Source of the DNA: Tetranychus cinnabarinus
Lineage: Eukaryota; Arthropoda; Arachnida; Trombidiformes; Tetranychidae
Assembly (NCBI GenBank): GCA_022266195.1
Contig: WHVY01000003.1
Span: 8,308,001 to 8,372,000, forward strand
Length of the DNA stretch: 64,000 bases
Direction of reading: 5' to 3'
Shown: piece after piece, positions 23,078-32,347 of the stretch
Numbering within the stretch: the first letter of the stretch is position 1
Layout of the letters: every line of letters begins with the position of its first letter
Translations under genes and position numbers: made by a program
The notes under the pieces: generated by a model
Databases searched by the model: none
What the model was told of the DNA's origin: nothing
The model's input: only the letters and a program-made list of their open reading frames with translations

Positions 23078-26000
23078 ATGGCGACCACGGCAGGATCGCT
23101 GTTAAATTCAACCGTTGAGTTAGACTATTGTTTCATGGCTGGTGATAGTGATAAAAATAAAACGAACGATGAGAGTTCAACTCAAACAACTTCACCAGAT
23201 ACAAGCTTAAAAGCTCTTGATGTGATTACGATGCGAAATCATCTTAGAGAATGGAAAATTAAGTTCATTCAGAACGATGCTGTTATCCGTGCTAAATTTT
23301 TTGATGCTATCAGAACTATGTTTTACATTCACAATGTGACCGAGATAACGCAAGAAATACTGGACACAACTGACTCAAGTCAATGTTTTTTAAAGATACC
23401 TTCATGGGTAGCTGAGTTAAGGGAAAATAATGTTTCCGAAGCCGATATTCGCGAAATAATTCGCTTGGTTGGATGGGACCCGAAGCACATGGTGATGGCT
23501 CCAGAGGGTTCAATTAAAAAGATGTCGATTGCACCTCCGGCAAAGCGACTTCTTGAATCAATTCTTCGACGTTGGAGTCGATCAGAACTGCCAAGCATTA
23601 ATGCTGTTAAAACTACAATTAACCCTGGTATCGATATGAAAGATCTTATTGGTAATGATGAAGTGTCTGTAGATGATGTCTTTGGACCGAGTACTTCTCA
23701 AGAAGTTAACCGAAGCAGAAATTTTGAACGAGATATTCCTGTTCAGAGAGAGAGGTCAAAAGACCAAATGGATGCTAGCGATGATGATGATGAGGATGAA
23801 AGGCCTCGAAGACGACAGAGTCTAGCCGTCAATGCTTACGCACGTTGTAAACCTAAACTTCCAGTTTTGCCTAACTATACTCCTGGTACTGTGGACTCAT
23901 GGATGTGGTTACAGACGATTAAGCGAATCTTGAGCCTAGAACGTTGTCATGAAGACGACAAGCTGTATGTCCTGCAAAAGGCTATGGCTTACGAGTTTTT
24001 ACCGTATGCACGAGAATTGGATCGTGAGAAACATACGAGTAAGAGTTATATCGCTGCATTAGAGAAGAAGCTGAGAAACCCTGCAGTAATTTCTCAAGCT
24101 ACAGCCGAATTTCATAATCTCAAGTGGAACTTCGATATGAAACCAGACGAATTCATTCGTAAGTTGGAGACTATGGTAATTAAGGTGAAAGGCGAACCGT
24201 CGCCAAGTGAGTTTATACAAGACGTATTAATACGATTGCCCACAGAGGTAAAGGACACTTTGATTCGGTCAAAGTCTGTTCATGATATTCAAGATCTAAC
24301 TGCTGCGTTAGTAAACGAATATAATATTGAGATGCGAAAACGCAATGAGAAAGGCGAATCAAAACGAGAATCTTTTCGAGGTGGAAAAGATAGTGGTGAT
24401 AAGAAGGACGAGAAGAGGAATTCAAGTTCCAGTTCCTTCAGTGCTTCGGCACGAAAGCCAGCTTTCAGGTGTTATAATTGCGGAATTTTGGGACATTCAT
24501 CAAGGGATTGTCGCAAACCGAAAAAATCTAACAGAGATACTGATGCTAATCAAAGTGGTGGTAGCAGTCAGTCTAATGGTCGATTTCAGCCTGCTAATTT
24601 GAGGATGGCTGGAGTTCAACCGACGTTTGGTCAAGGTCAGACAAATGCTGTAAAGCAAGAAACTAGCAATTATGTTGGCGAAGAAAAGCCAGATTTAAAT
24701 GAAGCTAATGGAGTAATGAAGTTAGCTAGAGCCCCAGACGCATCCGACGTTTGTTTCATGATGACTGAAAGTTCTGAAACTAAGAAAGTCGAGCTGATAA
24801 CCAATATTGATGATGAATTTAGGAATTTTCCTACGGTGAGGTTAACATTCTGTTATCCTGATAAAGAAGTTATTAGAGTCGGCGATGTTTTACTGGATAC
24901 TGGTGCATGTACTGCGTGTATAGATTTAAATCTTGCTCAACAACTCAAAGCTTTTACTTTGCATTCAAATGTTGCCGTACGCGGTATCATTGCAAATACA
25001 GTTCAAGCTGTGGAAGGTTCTGCCTTCGCTGTTTTCAAGCATCCTAAGATGAATGTATCGAGGATAATAAAGTTTCAAGTGATGAGGAACTTGGAACCAA
25101 TAATGGTGCTTGGAAATCGTTTTGCCGACGTGTTCTTTGCTGGTATGGTTAATTATGGTGGCCGATACCAAGTTAATGTAAGAGAAGCGATTGGAGATGA
25201 ATGGCTCACTCCAGAGCTGATGTTTAGATTTTGTACCGCTGATGAATCAAAGAAGTTGATTGGTAGACCTGAAATGCCTATGGTTAATTGTTTAGGATTA
25301 GGAATGTTCCAAGGGGAATTCCTTCCTGTTATGCCTTATTCTCCGTATAAGAAAGAAGAAGTTGTCCCAGTTCAACTTGAAGAAAGACAGAATTTCATGA
25401 TGGAACTGTCTGAGACGAAAGAGTTTGAAAACATCTTTCCGGTTTATTTTCAGAATGAAAAACAAGACTTAAGTCTAAGTGAGAGACTTATGAAACGAAT
25501 GGATCCAAATTTGGATGATGAAAAACGAATGGAGCTGTTAAATGTATTATTGAAATACCCAGAAGTTTTTAGCCAAAATAAAGCAGATCTTGGCTTGGTT
25601 CCCTGGCAGAGATGGCCGATTAAAATCGATATTGGAGATAATCATGTTCCTTTTCAAAAGCCGTATCCTTGTACCGTTGAAAAACGTAAGGAGTATGAAA
25701 AAATTATTGCTGATCTTTTGAAAAACGACATAATTGAAGATGGATCAAATTCTGAAGGAGGTTCACCTGCGATGCTGATAGGTAAACCTGATGGTTCATT
25801 TAGATTATTGAACGATTTACGAGCAGTTAACAGACTTACAAAAGTCATTTACCATCCTATGCCAAGGATAGATGATTGCTTGGAAGCAATTCGAGATGCA
25901 AAGTATTTCAATATGTTCGACCTTTATCAAGGTTATTTTCAAATCGAAATACCTCCGAGTGAACGAGGTAAAACAGTATTCGTAACGCCTGATGGCAAGT

Positions 26001-29000
26001 ACCAATACAAGAGGCTTCCGATGGGGTTAGCCTGTGCTCCTTTCGAGTTCCAAAGATTAATGAATACAGTCTTGAAAGACTTAAATTACACTGAGTGTTT
26101 GGGATACTTCGACGATATCCCTGTTATTGGAAAATCTTGGAATGAATTGTTGGAAAACACGAGTTTAGTTCTTGAGCGGTTAAGAGATTGGAATCTCAAA
26201 ATTAAAACAGATAAGTGCAAATTTGGTTGTACTGAATTGGTGTTATTGGGTCATTTGGTTAATGGTGATGGAATACGACCAGATCCTGATAAAGTTGCCG
26301 CTTTAAAGCGTCTGCCTTACCCTACTAGTGTTCGTCAATTGCAATCGCAATTAGGGTGTTATAATTACTTCTCGAGATATATCAAGAACTATTCAAATTT
26401 AGCTGCACCGTTGTATCGATTGGTATCGAAAGAAAGAAAGTTTAAAATGTTGAAACAAGATCATCAAGCTTTGGACGAGTTAAAAAACTCTTTGATTGAA
26501 ACAACTCTACTGGTACATTTCAATCCTAAACTTAGGAAGAAATTAAGCGTTGACGCTAGTGATATTGCAGTTGGTGGAATTCTGCTGCAAGAAGATGCTG
26601 AACAAAAAGTTCCTGATGGATTTAAATCCTTGGATGAAGTTCCAATTGAAAAAGTAAAATGTTGGAAACCGTTGTACTTCTTTAGCCAGAAGTTAGCAAA
26701 GCATCAATTGAGTTACTCAGTAAGTGAAAAAGAGTGTTTAGCTATTTTGGTAGCAATTAAAAAGTTTGACCACTATTTGGATGGTGATACATTTCTCGTG
26801 GAGACAGATCATCATGCCCTGTGTCAGCTTCCAAAGCTTCAGTTTAAAAATCAGAGATTAAATAGATGGTCAATAATTCTTTCGAGTTATAAATTCAAAG
26901 TAATTTACACTAAAGGTGATCAACATGGACCTGATTGTCTATCGCGTTATCAAAACGAATGGGATCATAGGAAAACAATTGATCCAGAATTGGAATACAT
27001 TGAGAACTTGTATTTTGTGCAGTCTTCAGACTTTAGTGAAATTTGTGATTTAAGTGATGAACAATTTATCAGTGATGCTCAAGCAGTGAATTCATTACTT
27101 TGGAAAAGTTTTGAAACTTGTTATCATTATCAAACGGATGATCAATGGAAGATCAAATTGATTGATGCTCAAAAGGAAGATGAAAAAATCAGCAACATCA
27201 TCAATGAAATGGCAGTTAATCCAGATTCAAAGCTACATGAAAGTTTTTTGTTTTTGAACAATTTACTCTATCACAAACCTTCAATTGGACACGATATAAA
27301 TCGTATTGTCATCAATGACAAAGTTTTGGAGAAAGTTTTCCTCGAAGAACATGACTCTCCTATTGGTGGACATTTTGGTGTCGAGAAGACATATTTACAA
27401 ATTGCGAGAAGGTTTTGGATGCCTAAGTTATATGAAAAGGTAAAAGACTTATGTCTTAATTGTGCTAAATGTTATGTGGGTAAAGCAACAAATGTAACCT
27501 ACGCTGAACCGGCTTTAAAGCCTATTCCTGAAATGATTTTTGAACGTGTTGAAATGGACGCACAAGGACCAATTACTTATAAGAATGGAGCGAAGAAAGT
27601 AATTTTGGTTTTAATTGACTCTTTGACGAGATTTGTTTATGCAAAAGTTTATGCTAATCAACATGCATCTACTGTGATTACGTTTCTAAACGAGTTTTTC
27701 AGCCTTTTTGGTTTCCCTGAAGTCATTCAGACTGATAGAGGGAGAAACTTCCTTTCAGGGGAAGTAAATGATTACTTAAAATCTATTGGAATTAAACATG
27801 ATGTGAGCAACAGTTACCATCCTCAAAGTCAAGGAACTGTTGAACGAGTGAATCGAACGATTGCTGAACGTTTGAGAACGTCAATTTGTGATCAAGACAA
27901 AATTGATTTAAAGTCATCTTTGGAAGATGCGGTAATAGCAATTAATGCTTCAGTTCACAAAATTCACCGATTTTCACCTTTTTATTTGGTGTTTGGAAAA
28001 TTTTTGAGAAAGCCAATAGACTTGCAGTTAAGTTTGGAAACTTCGACAAATGAACAATCAATTGAAAAATGTAGACAATTAGCCCGAGAAAGATTGCTAA
28101 AGAAATCTAATTATTATCAAGAAAGACTTAAGTCTACAACAAAGAGGAATCCATATAAAAAGGGAGATTTTTGTTATATTAAAAATTGTGCGCCTTCGAT
28201 TGGTACAACTAAAAAGTTAGTTCCAAAATTTTTGGGCCCTTACTTGGTGTTAGGGGTAAAATATGGTTCAGTGCTGCTGGTTAATCCTAAGGATAAAGAA
28301 AGGTTTACATGGAATTTAGAGCTTACTAAACCACATCTGGGGATTATTCCTGATTCTTTAAAAGCGTTTCAAAACGAGATGATAAACAGCATAAGTGATG
28401 CAGATGTAAATAGTGAACTTTCAAGTGCTATTTCAAGTGAACAATTGAACTCAAGTTCAAGTGATTTAAATCATGCAAGTGATAACAACCAAAGTTTTGA
28501 AACTACAATTAATTCTGAAGATGCTGATAATGATAATAATGCAAATGAAAACGATTCGGAGTCTGAAAAATCGACTATCTTCGATGAGAATCAAGCTGTT
28601 GACTTAAGTCAATTCAAACAATTAAGCAAAAAGAAGAAGAAGAGGAGAAAATATAGAACTGCTAATCGTGAGATTATGGATAATCAAGTTATCGAAAGCA
28701 TAAATGCTGATTTAGTTGGCCCAACAACTAGAAAAAAGAGGATAATCTCAGTAAATTTAATTATGATAATTAAGTTTGAAAACTTCAAAAGATTTAAAAT
28801 TAGCGCTAATGAAGTATTGCAATTAGTTCGCGCTCAAAGTGCTTTTACAGTTGAGAGGGAGTTACTGTTTGGACAAGAAGTGTCTTCACTTTCACTTGTA
28901 CTTCCATTGTTTCAAGTTGACATTTTGGTCAAATCATCTTTTGAATATTCTATTCTAATTTCTTCAGTCTTCAGACTTCTTCAATCCAATTCTGAATTTC

Positions 29001-32000
29001 TTTTGATTAATTCTTCAAAGTTCTTGATAAATTGTGCTCAATTAAGTCTTAATTGTTGTAATTTTGTGCGAATAGATTTAAATCTAGTTATAAAATTCTA
29101 TTTCGAATTTGCTCATCTTGAAGATTTTGAACTTCTTACTAAGTCTTTAGACTTCTCATCAAGCTTATTTAAGCTAATTGTGCATCAGTGGTTAAGCTTT
29201 TTCAAGCTAATTGTGGTTGAATCATCGATTAACATTAACTGTGACTGTGATCAGCAACTTCAACTGTTGAAAAATTTCGTGTTCTGTTTAAACTCTGGTA
29301 AAGATACCAATTGTGATAGTCTTCTGACTTGTGCTGATCTACTGAACTCTGGTTCCAATTTAGTTTTAAAACTTAATTCAACTTTAAGATTCGAAAGTGT
29401 TCTGGTTTTTCGTGAATTTTTCAACATGTCTGGTACCGCTTATGAAAACCAAGATTCCAATGACTCTTTTGTGTGTAGCGAAGGATCGATCGTATCCTCT
29501 GAAGTTTTTGGTAAGCAGTTAGCTTCAAAGCTCAAAGAAATCAAGCCAATTCCTGTGGTTACCCTTGACAAGGAGAAACCTTCGACCTCTAAAGGTGAAA
29601 ATGTTAGACAACGTTTGCAAACGTTAGCTGTTGGATGGAATGAATGGGATGGAAAGGTTCAACCATCTAAGGTAATTTCTGATAAATCAAGTGGAGGTAA
29701 TCGGTATGAAAAGATGGAGATGAGAGATCCACTTCCTAAATCAACTGCATTTGGATTATGTTCAATCGATCGTAAGTCAAAGGACACAAGTCCGTATCCT
29801 CCTCCAGATCCTAATCAAGGTCGATTCAATTGTTCATTCCCGGCTCCAAAGCCTATTGATGAAAGCGAGCTTCCACATTACAATCGAGTGGAATTTTTCC
29901 TGAAGGCCCAAGAATGGGTAGAAAAAGATATCCAAAAATCTGATAATGATAAGACTTGGTTCGAGTCGTTTATTAAGGAAAAAATCCAGTTTAATGTCGC
30001 CGATACAAATCTTGATGGAATAAGATTTGATTCCTTGAGGAAAGGGTTAGCAGCTAGCCAGGTTATTCACCCTGATTTAGGCCGATTGAAAGAACTGATA
30101 ACTTGCCAGTTATGCGAACAAATCGCACTTAATCCAAAAAGTTGTAAAACTTGCACCAGAATTTATTGTCTGGGATGCATTCGTTGGTTGCAGTCCTTGC
30201 CTGGTGACATTGAGTTGACTAAAGTCAACGCCGCCGATCAATTCATGTGCATTAATGCAAAATGTTTAGTCTCCATTGAAATTAATGGTTACCCAAAGTA
30301 TGGAGATGTAGAAAATGAGGAGATCCAGAAGTTTTACAAAGAAGCCACCTTTACGTGTCATAGACAATTCTGTGATGCTCAACTCAAAGTCGACCATATA
30401 CTTTATCATCTTACAAGATGCAGAAATGGCCCTATTGTTTGGGAATTTGACAAAACTCTGCAGTTGTCTTATGTATCTGGCCCAGTTCGTGAAGAACTCA
30501 ATCGGAAGACGATCTCGCTTAAAAGCATTCTTCCAGCACATTTGAAGTTGAAGGAACCAACTCAAACTCATGAGCAGAGATGGCATCGAAAGGCATTGGG
30601 ATGTGCTTTTTTCGTAAAAGGTTATCAGGTTAATCCTACTGAGTTTCACCCCGAATTAATTCGTGCTCAGTCTGGTTTTGGATCAGCATATTGGAATAAC
30701 GTCAAAAGACAGTATGATCCAACAGAGCCGATAGAAGAAGGTGAACAATTTTGTTTAGCAATTGGTATGCCTAGTTGTTCAACTAAGCCAATTCCTGACG
30801 TCCCAAGACGATGGCCAACAACAAGATGTTCAAGAGTTCCGCAGTATTTAATTGATTATTCATTGAATTGGAAAAGATGGTCTCGGTATGTGGAGCCTAG
30901 AGATGATGATTCTCTCTCAACAACATCTACAAACGTACTTTATGCAATCGATGTTGAAGATTTGCAAACTCCATTCATCAGAATTGATCCATTTGAACGT
31001 TTGGCTCCAGCAGATGCAGAAAATGTAATGGAATGGTTAGAAAAATCAGTTCCATCAATTGTCAACCCTCGCTCAATGTATAAGGAACCAGCACCCTCGA
31101 CTAAAGAGCATACAATCTTTTATCGAGAGAAGAGACGAGGAATTCTCAATGAAAGTTTTGCAAATAGACCTAAGTCTAATTTACCAGCGATGTTGGATTC
31201 GCAATTAAAAGTCATCAATGACTGTGCTGCTAAATGCCCTGAAAAGCAACTGATTTTCAGTCTTAGTATGCTTTGTATTTCGGTATGGGAAAATGGTCGA
31301 ATGCGTCCTCGCCCTTGTTGGATTGTAATCATGGACGGTAATATGGAGGTCGTTTATGAAACGTTTGTACGCTATCGCGAAATTGAATATATTGATTCTA
31401 ATTGGCATGGACTTAGTCCTCGAGATCTCAAGTACGCTAGGAATCTGATGACAGCAAGAGATCAAGTTGTAAAGTATTTGGCTTGTGCTGATAAAATAGT
31501 TGGTTATGGTTTGGTTAATCATTTGATGAACCTTGGATTGGCAATCGAAGAAATTCGTGCATTTCACCCTAAAATGAGGGATATCAACAACTTTTATTCA
31601 CCATACAATGAGCACCCTTTGCACCTACACGCAATAGCATTCTTGTGGTTTACTGGATACACTTTACCAGTTGAAGCCCACTCTCCAGTAGTCGAGACAA
31701 CAACAGTCTTAAGACTTTATTTTCTTCAGTGGGAAGAAATCGAAAGAGTTGCTCAGAAATTTGATGGAATCCACAATGAAAATGTTAATGGAACTTGTGG
31801 AAACAGAGTAACTTCTGCATTGCTTTACGAGTTTGACCAAGGAGTCAAGAAAGGTGTTTGTAACTGGCCTCGAGAATGGGCAAATCACCCTCAAAGAAGA
31901 AGACGGATTCCTTATCCTGTCTTTAGTGATAATTGTATTTTGCCTGATAAGGAAATGTTGAAAAGCACAGCAGATCAATGCAAAATCAATTTGGAAAAGT

Positions 32001-32302
32001 TAAATAGTCATAAGACTCTGCCCTTGTCTTCGCAATCACCTCGAGCAAGAATGCTACGCCAAGCTAAAGCCTACAGAGATGCCAGAAAGAAAGAATCGAT
32101 AGCAGAAACAATTGCAAACGCAAAGAGAGAAGCTGAAGAGGATAACAATCCTGGATCAATGAAAAGAAGAAGTTCAGCCTCGTCTATCAAGTCAAATGGT
32201 TCGAGAAGTTCAAAAACTTCTGAAAGTTCTGCAGCCTCAGATAATACTGTGATCTTCGTTGACCCTAATGTTCAAGCTATTCCAAAGGATGACGAATGGT
32301 GA
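23078..32302 (+). CDS. Gag-Pol polyprotein with RING-like and pseudo-exonuclease extension (3074 aa)
   Basis: It makes the capsid and the enzymes for reverse transcription and integration. Domains in order: Gag (about 250-430); zinc knuckle CYNCGILGHSSRDC from 465; aspartic protease LLDTGA (D607); reverse transcriptase with LPMGLACAPFEF and YFDD (1010-1013; family usual is Y-L/V-DD); RNase H with D1159; integrase with H1425, H1432, C1459, C1462 and catalytic D1494, D1553, E1589 (D,D35E); and a GPY/F module near 1720. Acidic and lysine-rich linkers follow. After about residue 1890 comes a hydrophobic, low-complexity stretch. From M2117 there is a new globular part with a RING-like cluster (2343-2396), a TRAF-like finger (C2427, C2432, H2440, H2444, C2448) and an exonuclease-like fold (2725-2885). 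All is in one frame. A separate start at M2117 (A at -3) could yield a 958-residue protein. Confidence 0.95.
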   Translation: MATTAGSLLNSTVELDYCFMAGDSDKNKTNDESSTQTTSPDTSLKALDVITMRNHLREWKIKFIQNDAVIRAKFFDAIRTMFYIHNVTEITQEILDTTDSSQCFLKIPSWVAELRENNVSEADIREIIRLVGWDPKHMVMAPEGSIKKMSIAPPAKRLLESILRRWSRSELPSINAVKTTINPGIDMKDLIGNDEVSVDDVFGPSTSQEVNRSRNFERDIPVQRERSKDQMDASDDDDEDERPRRRQSLAVNAYARCKPKLPVLPNYTPGTVDSWMWLQTIKRILSLERCHEDDKLYVLQKAMAYEFLPYARELDREKHTSKSYIAALEKKLRNPAVISQATAEFHNLKWNFDMKPDEFIRKLETMVIKVKGEPSPSEFIQDVLIRLPTEVKDTLIRSKSVHDIQDLTAALVNEYNIEMRKRNEKGESKRESFRGGKDSGDKKDEKRNSSSSSFSASARKPAFRCYNCGILGHSSRDCRKPKKSNRDTDANQSGGSSQSNGRFQPANLRMAGVQPTFGQGQTNAVKQETSNYVGEEKPDLNEANGVMKLARAPDASDVCFMMTESSETKKVELITNIDDEFRNFPTVRLTFCYPDKEVIRVGDVLLDTGACTACIDLNLAQQLKAFTLHSNVAVRGIIANTVQAVEGSAFAVFKHPKMNVSRIIKFQVMRNLEPIMVLGNRFADVFFAGMVNYGGRYQVNVREAIGDEWLTPELMFRFCTADESKKLIGRPEMPMVNCLGLGMFQGEFLPVMPYSPYKKEEVVPVQLEERQNFMMELSETKEFENIFPVYFQNEKQDLSLSERLMKRMDPNLDDEKRMELLNVLLKYPEVFSQNKADLGLVPWQRWPIKIDIGDNHVPFQKPYPCTVEKRKEYEKIIADLLKNDIIEDGSNSEGGSPAMLIGKPDGSFRLLNDLRAVNRLTKVIYHPMPRIDDCLEAIRDAKYFNMFDLYQGYFQIEIPPSERGKTVFVTPDGKYQYKRLPMGLACAPFEFQRLMNTVLKDLNYTECLGYFDDIPVIGKSWNELLENTSLVLERLRDWNLKIKTDKCKFGCTELVLLGHLVNGDGIRPDPDKVAALKRLPYPTSVRQLQSQLGCYNYFSRYIKNYSNLAAPLYRLVSKERKFKMLKQDHQALDELKNSLIETTLLVHFNPKLRKKLSVDASDIAVGGILLQEDAEQKVPDGFKSLDEVPIEKVKCWKPLYFFSQKLAKHQLSYSVSEKECLAILVAIKKFDHYLDGDTFLVETDHHALCQLPKLQFKNQRLNRWSIILSSYKFKVIYTKGDQHGPDCLSRYQNEWDHRKTIDPELEYIENLYFVQSSDFSEICDLSDEQFISDAQAVNSLLWKSFETCYHYQTDDQWKIKLIDAQKEDEKISNIINEMAVNPDSKLHESFLFLNNLLYHKPSIGHDINRIVINDKVLEKVFLEEHDSPIGGHFGVEKTYLQIARRFWMPKLYEKVKDLCLNCAKCYVGKATNVTYAEPALKPIPEMIFERVEMDAQGPITYKNGAKKVILVLIDSLTRFVYAKVYANQHASTVITFLNEFFSLFGFPEVIQTDRGRNFLSGEVNDYLKSIGIKHDVSNSYHPQSQGTVERVNRTIAERLRTSICDQDKIDLKSSLEDAVIAINASVHKIHRFSPFYLVFGKFLRKPIDLQLSLETSTNEQSIEKCRQLARERLLKKSNYYQERLKSTTKRNPYKKGDFCYIKNCAPSIGTTKKLVPKFLGPYLVLGVKYGSVLLVNPKDKERFTWNLELTKPHLGIIPDSLKAFQNEMINSISDADVNSELSSAISSEQLNSSSSDLNHASDNNQSFETTINSEDADNDNNANENDSESEKSTIFDENQAVDLSQFKQLSKKKKKRRKYRTANREIMDNQVIESINADLVGPTTRKKRIISVNLIMIIKFENFKRFKISANEVLQLVRAQSAFTVERELLFGQEVSSLSLVLPLFQVDILVKSSFEYSILISSVFRLLQSNSEFLLINSSKFLINCAQLSLNCCNFVRIDLNLVIKFYFEFAHLEDFELLTKSLDFSSSLFKLIVHQWLSFFKLIVVESSININCDCDQQLQLLKNFVFCLNSGKDTNCDSLLTCADLLNSGSNLVLKLNSTLRFESVLVFREFFNMSGTAYENQDSNDSFVCSEGSIVSSEVFGKQLASKLKEIKPIPVVTLDKEKPSTSKGENVRQRLQTLAVGWNEWDGKVQPSKVISDKSSGGNRYEKMEMRDPLPKSTAFGLCSIDRKSKDTSPYPPPDPNQGRFNCSFPAPKPIDESELPHYNRVEFFLKAQEWVEKDIQKSDNDKTWFESFIKEKIQFNVADTNLDGIRFDSLRKGLAASQVIHPDLGRLKELITCQLCEQIALNPKSCKTCTRIYCLGCIRWLQSLPGDIELTKVNAADQFMCINAKCLVSIEINGYPKYGDVENEEIQKFYKEATFTCHRQFCDAQLKVDHILYHLTRCRNGPIVWEFDKTLQLSYVSGPVREELNRKTISLKSILPAHLKLKEPTQTHEQRWHRKALGCAFFVKGYQVNPTEFHPELIRAQSGFGSAYWNNVKRQYDPTEPIEEGEQFCLAIGMPSCSTKPIPDVPRRWPTTRCSRVPQYLIDYSLNWKRWSRYVEPRDDDSLSTTSTNVLYAIDVEDLQTPFIRIDPFERLAPADAENVMEWLEKSVPSIVNPRSMYKEPAPSTKEHTIFYREKRRGILNESFANRPKSNLPAMLDSQLKVINDCAAKCPEKQLIFSLSMLCISVWENGRMRPRPCWIVIMDGNMEVVYETFVRYREIEYIDSNWHGLSPRDLKYARNLMTARDQVVKYLACADKIVGYGLVNHLMNLGLAIEEIRAFHPKMRDINNFYSPYNEHPLHLHAIAFLWFTGYTLPVEAHSPVVETTTVLRLYFLQWEEIERVAQKFDGIHNENVNGTCGNRVTSALLYEFDQGVKKGVCNWPREWANHPQRRRRIPYPVFSDNCILPDKEMLKSTADQCKINLEKLNSHKTLPLSSQSPRARMLRQAKAYRDARKKESIAETIANAKREAEEDNNPGSMKRRSSASSIKSNGSRSSKTSESSAASDNTVIFVDPNVQAIPKDDEW
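23079..23096 (+). other. Primer binding site, tRNA-Arg type, overlapping the start codon
   Basis: TGGCGACCACGGCAGGAT begins two bases after the 5' LTR. TGGCGACC is the complement of a tRNA 3' end GGTCGCCA, as used by tRNA-Arg-primed gypsy elements such as mdg1 and 412. The polyprotein ATG is 23078-23080, so the site lies inside codons 1-7. Confidence 0.8.
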
Positions 32303-32337
32303 TGAATGGTATTGATCTTTGGGATCTTGGTCATCGT

Positions 32338-32345
32338 GGAGGGGA
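32338..32345 (+). other. Polypurine tract
   Basis: GGAGGGGA lies directly before the 3' LTR (two bases before its TG), as expected for the plus-strand primer. Confidence 0.8.
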
Positions 32346-32347
32346 TG

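Noticed and set aside
29426..32302. Interpretation of the 3' extension as a retroviral envelope gene
   Set aside because: No signal peptide, no fusion-peptide or C-terminal membrane anchor, no furin site pattern; the C-terminus is charged and Ser-rich. Zinc-cluster and exonuclease-like patterns fit better.
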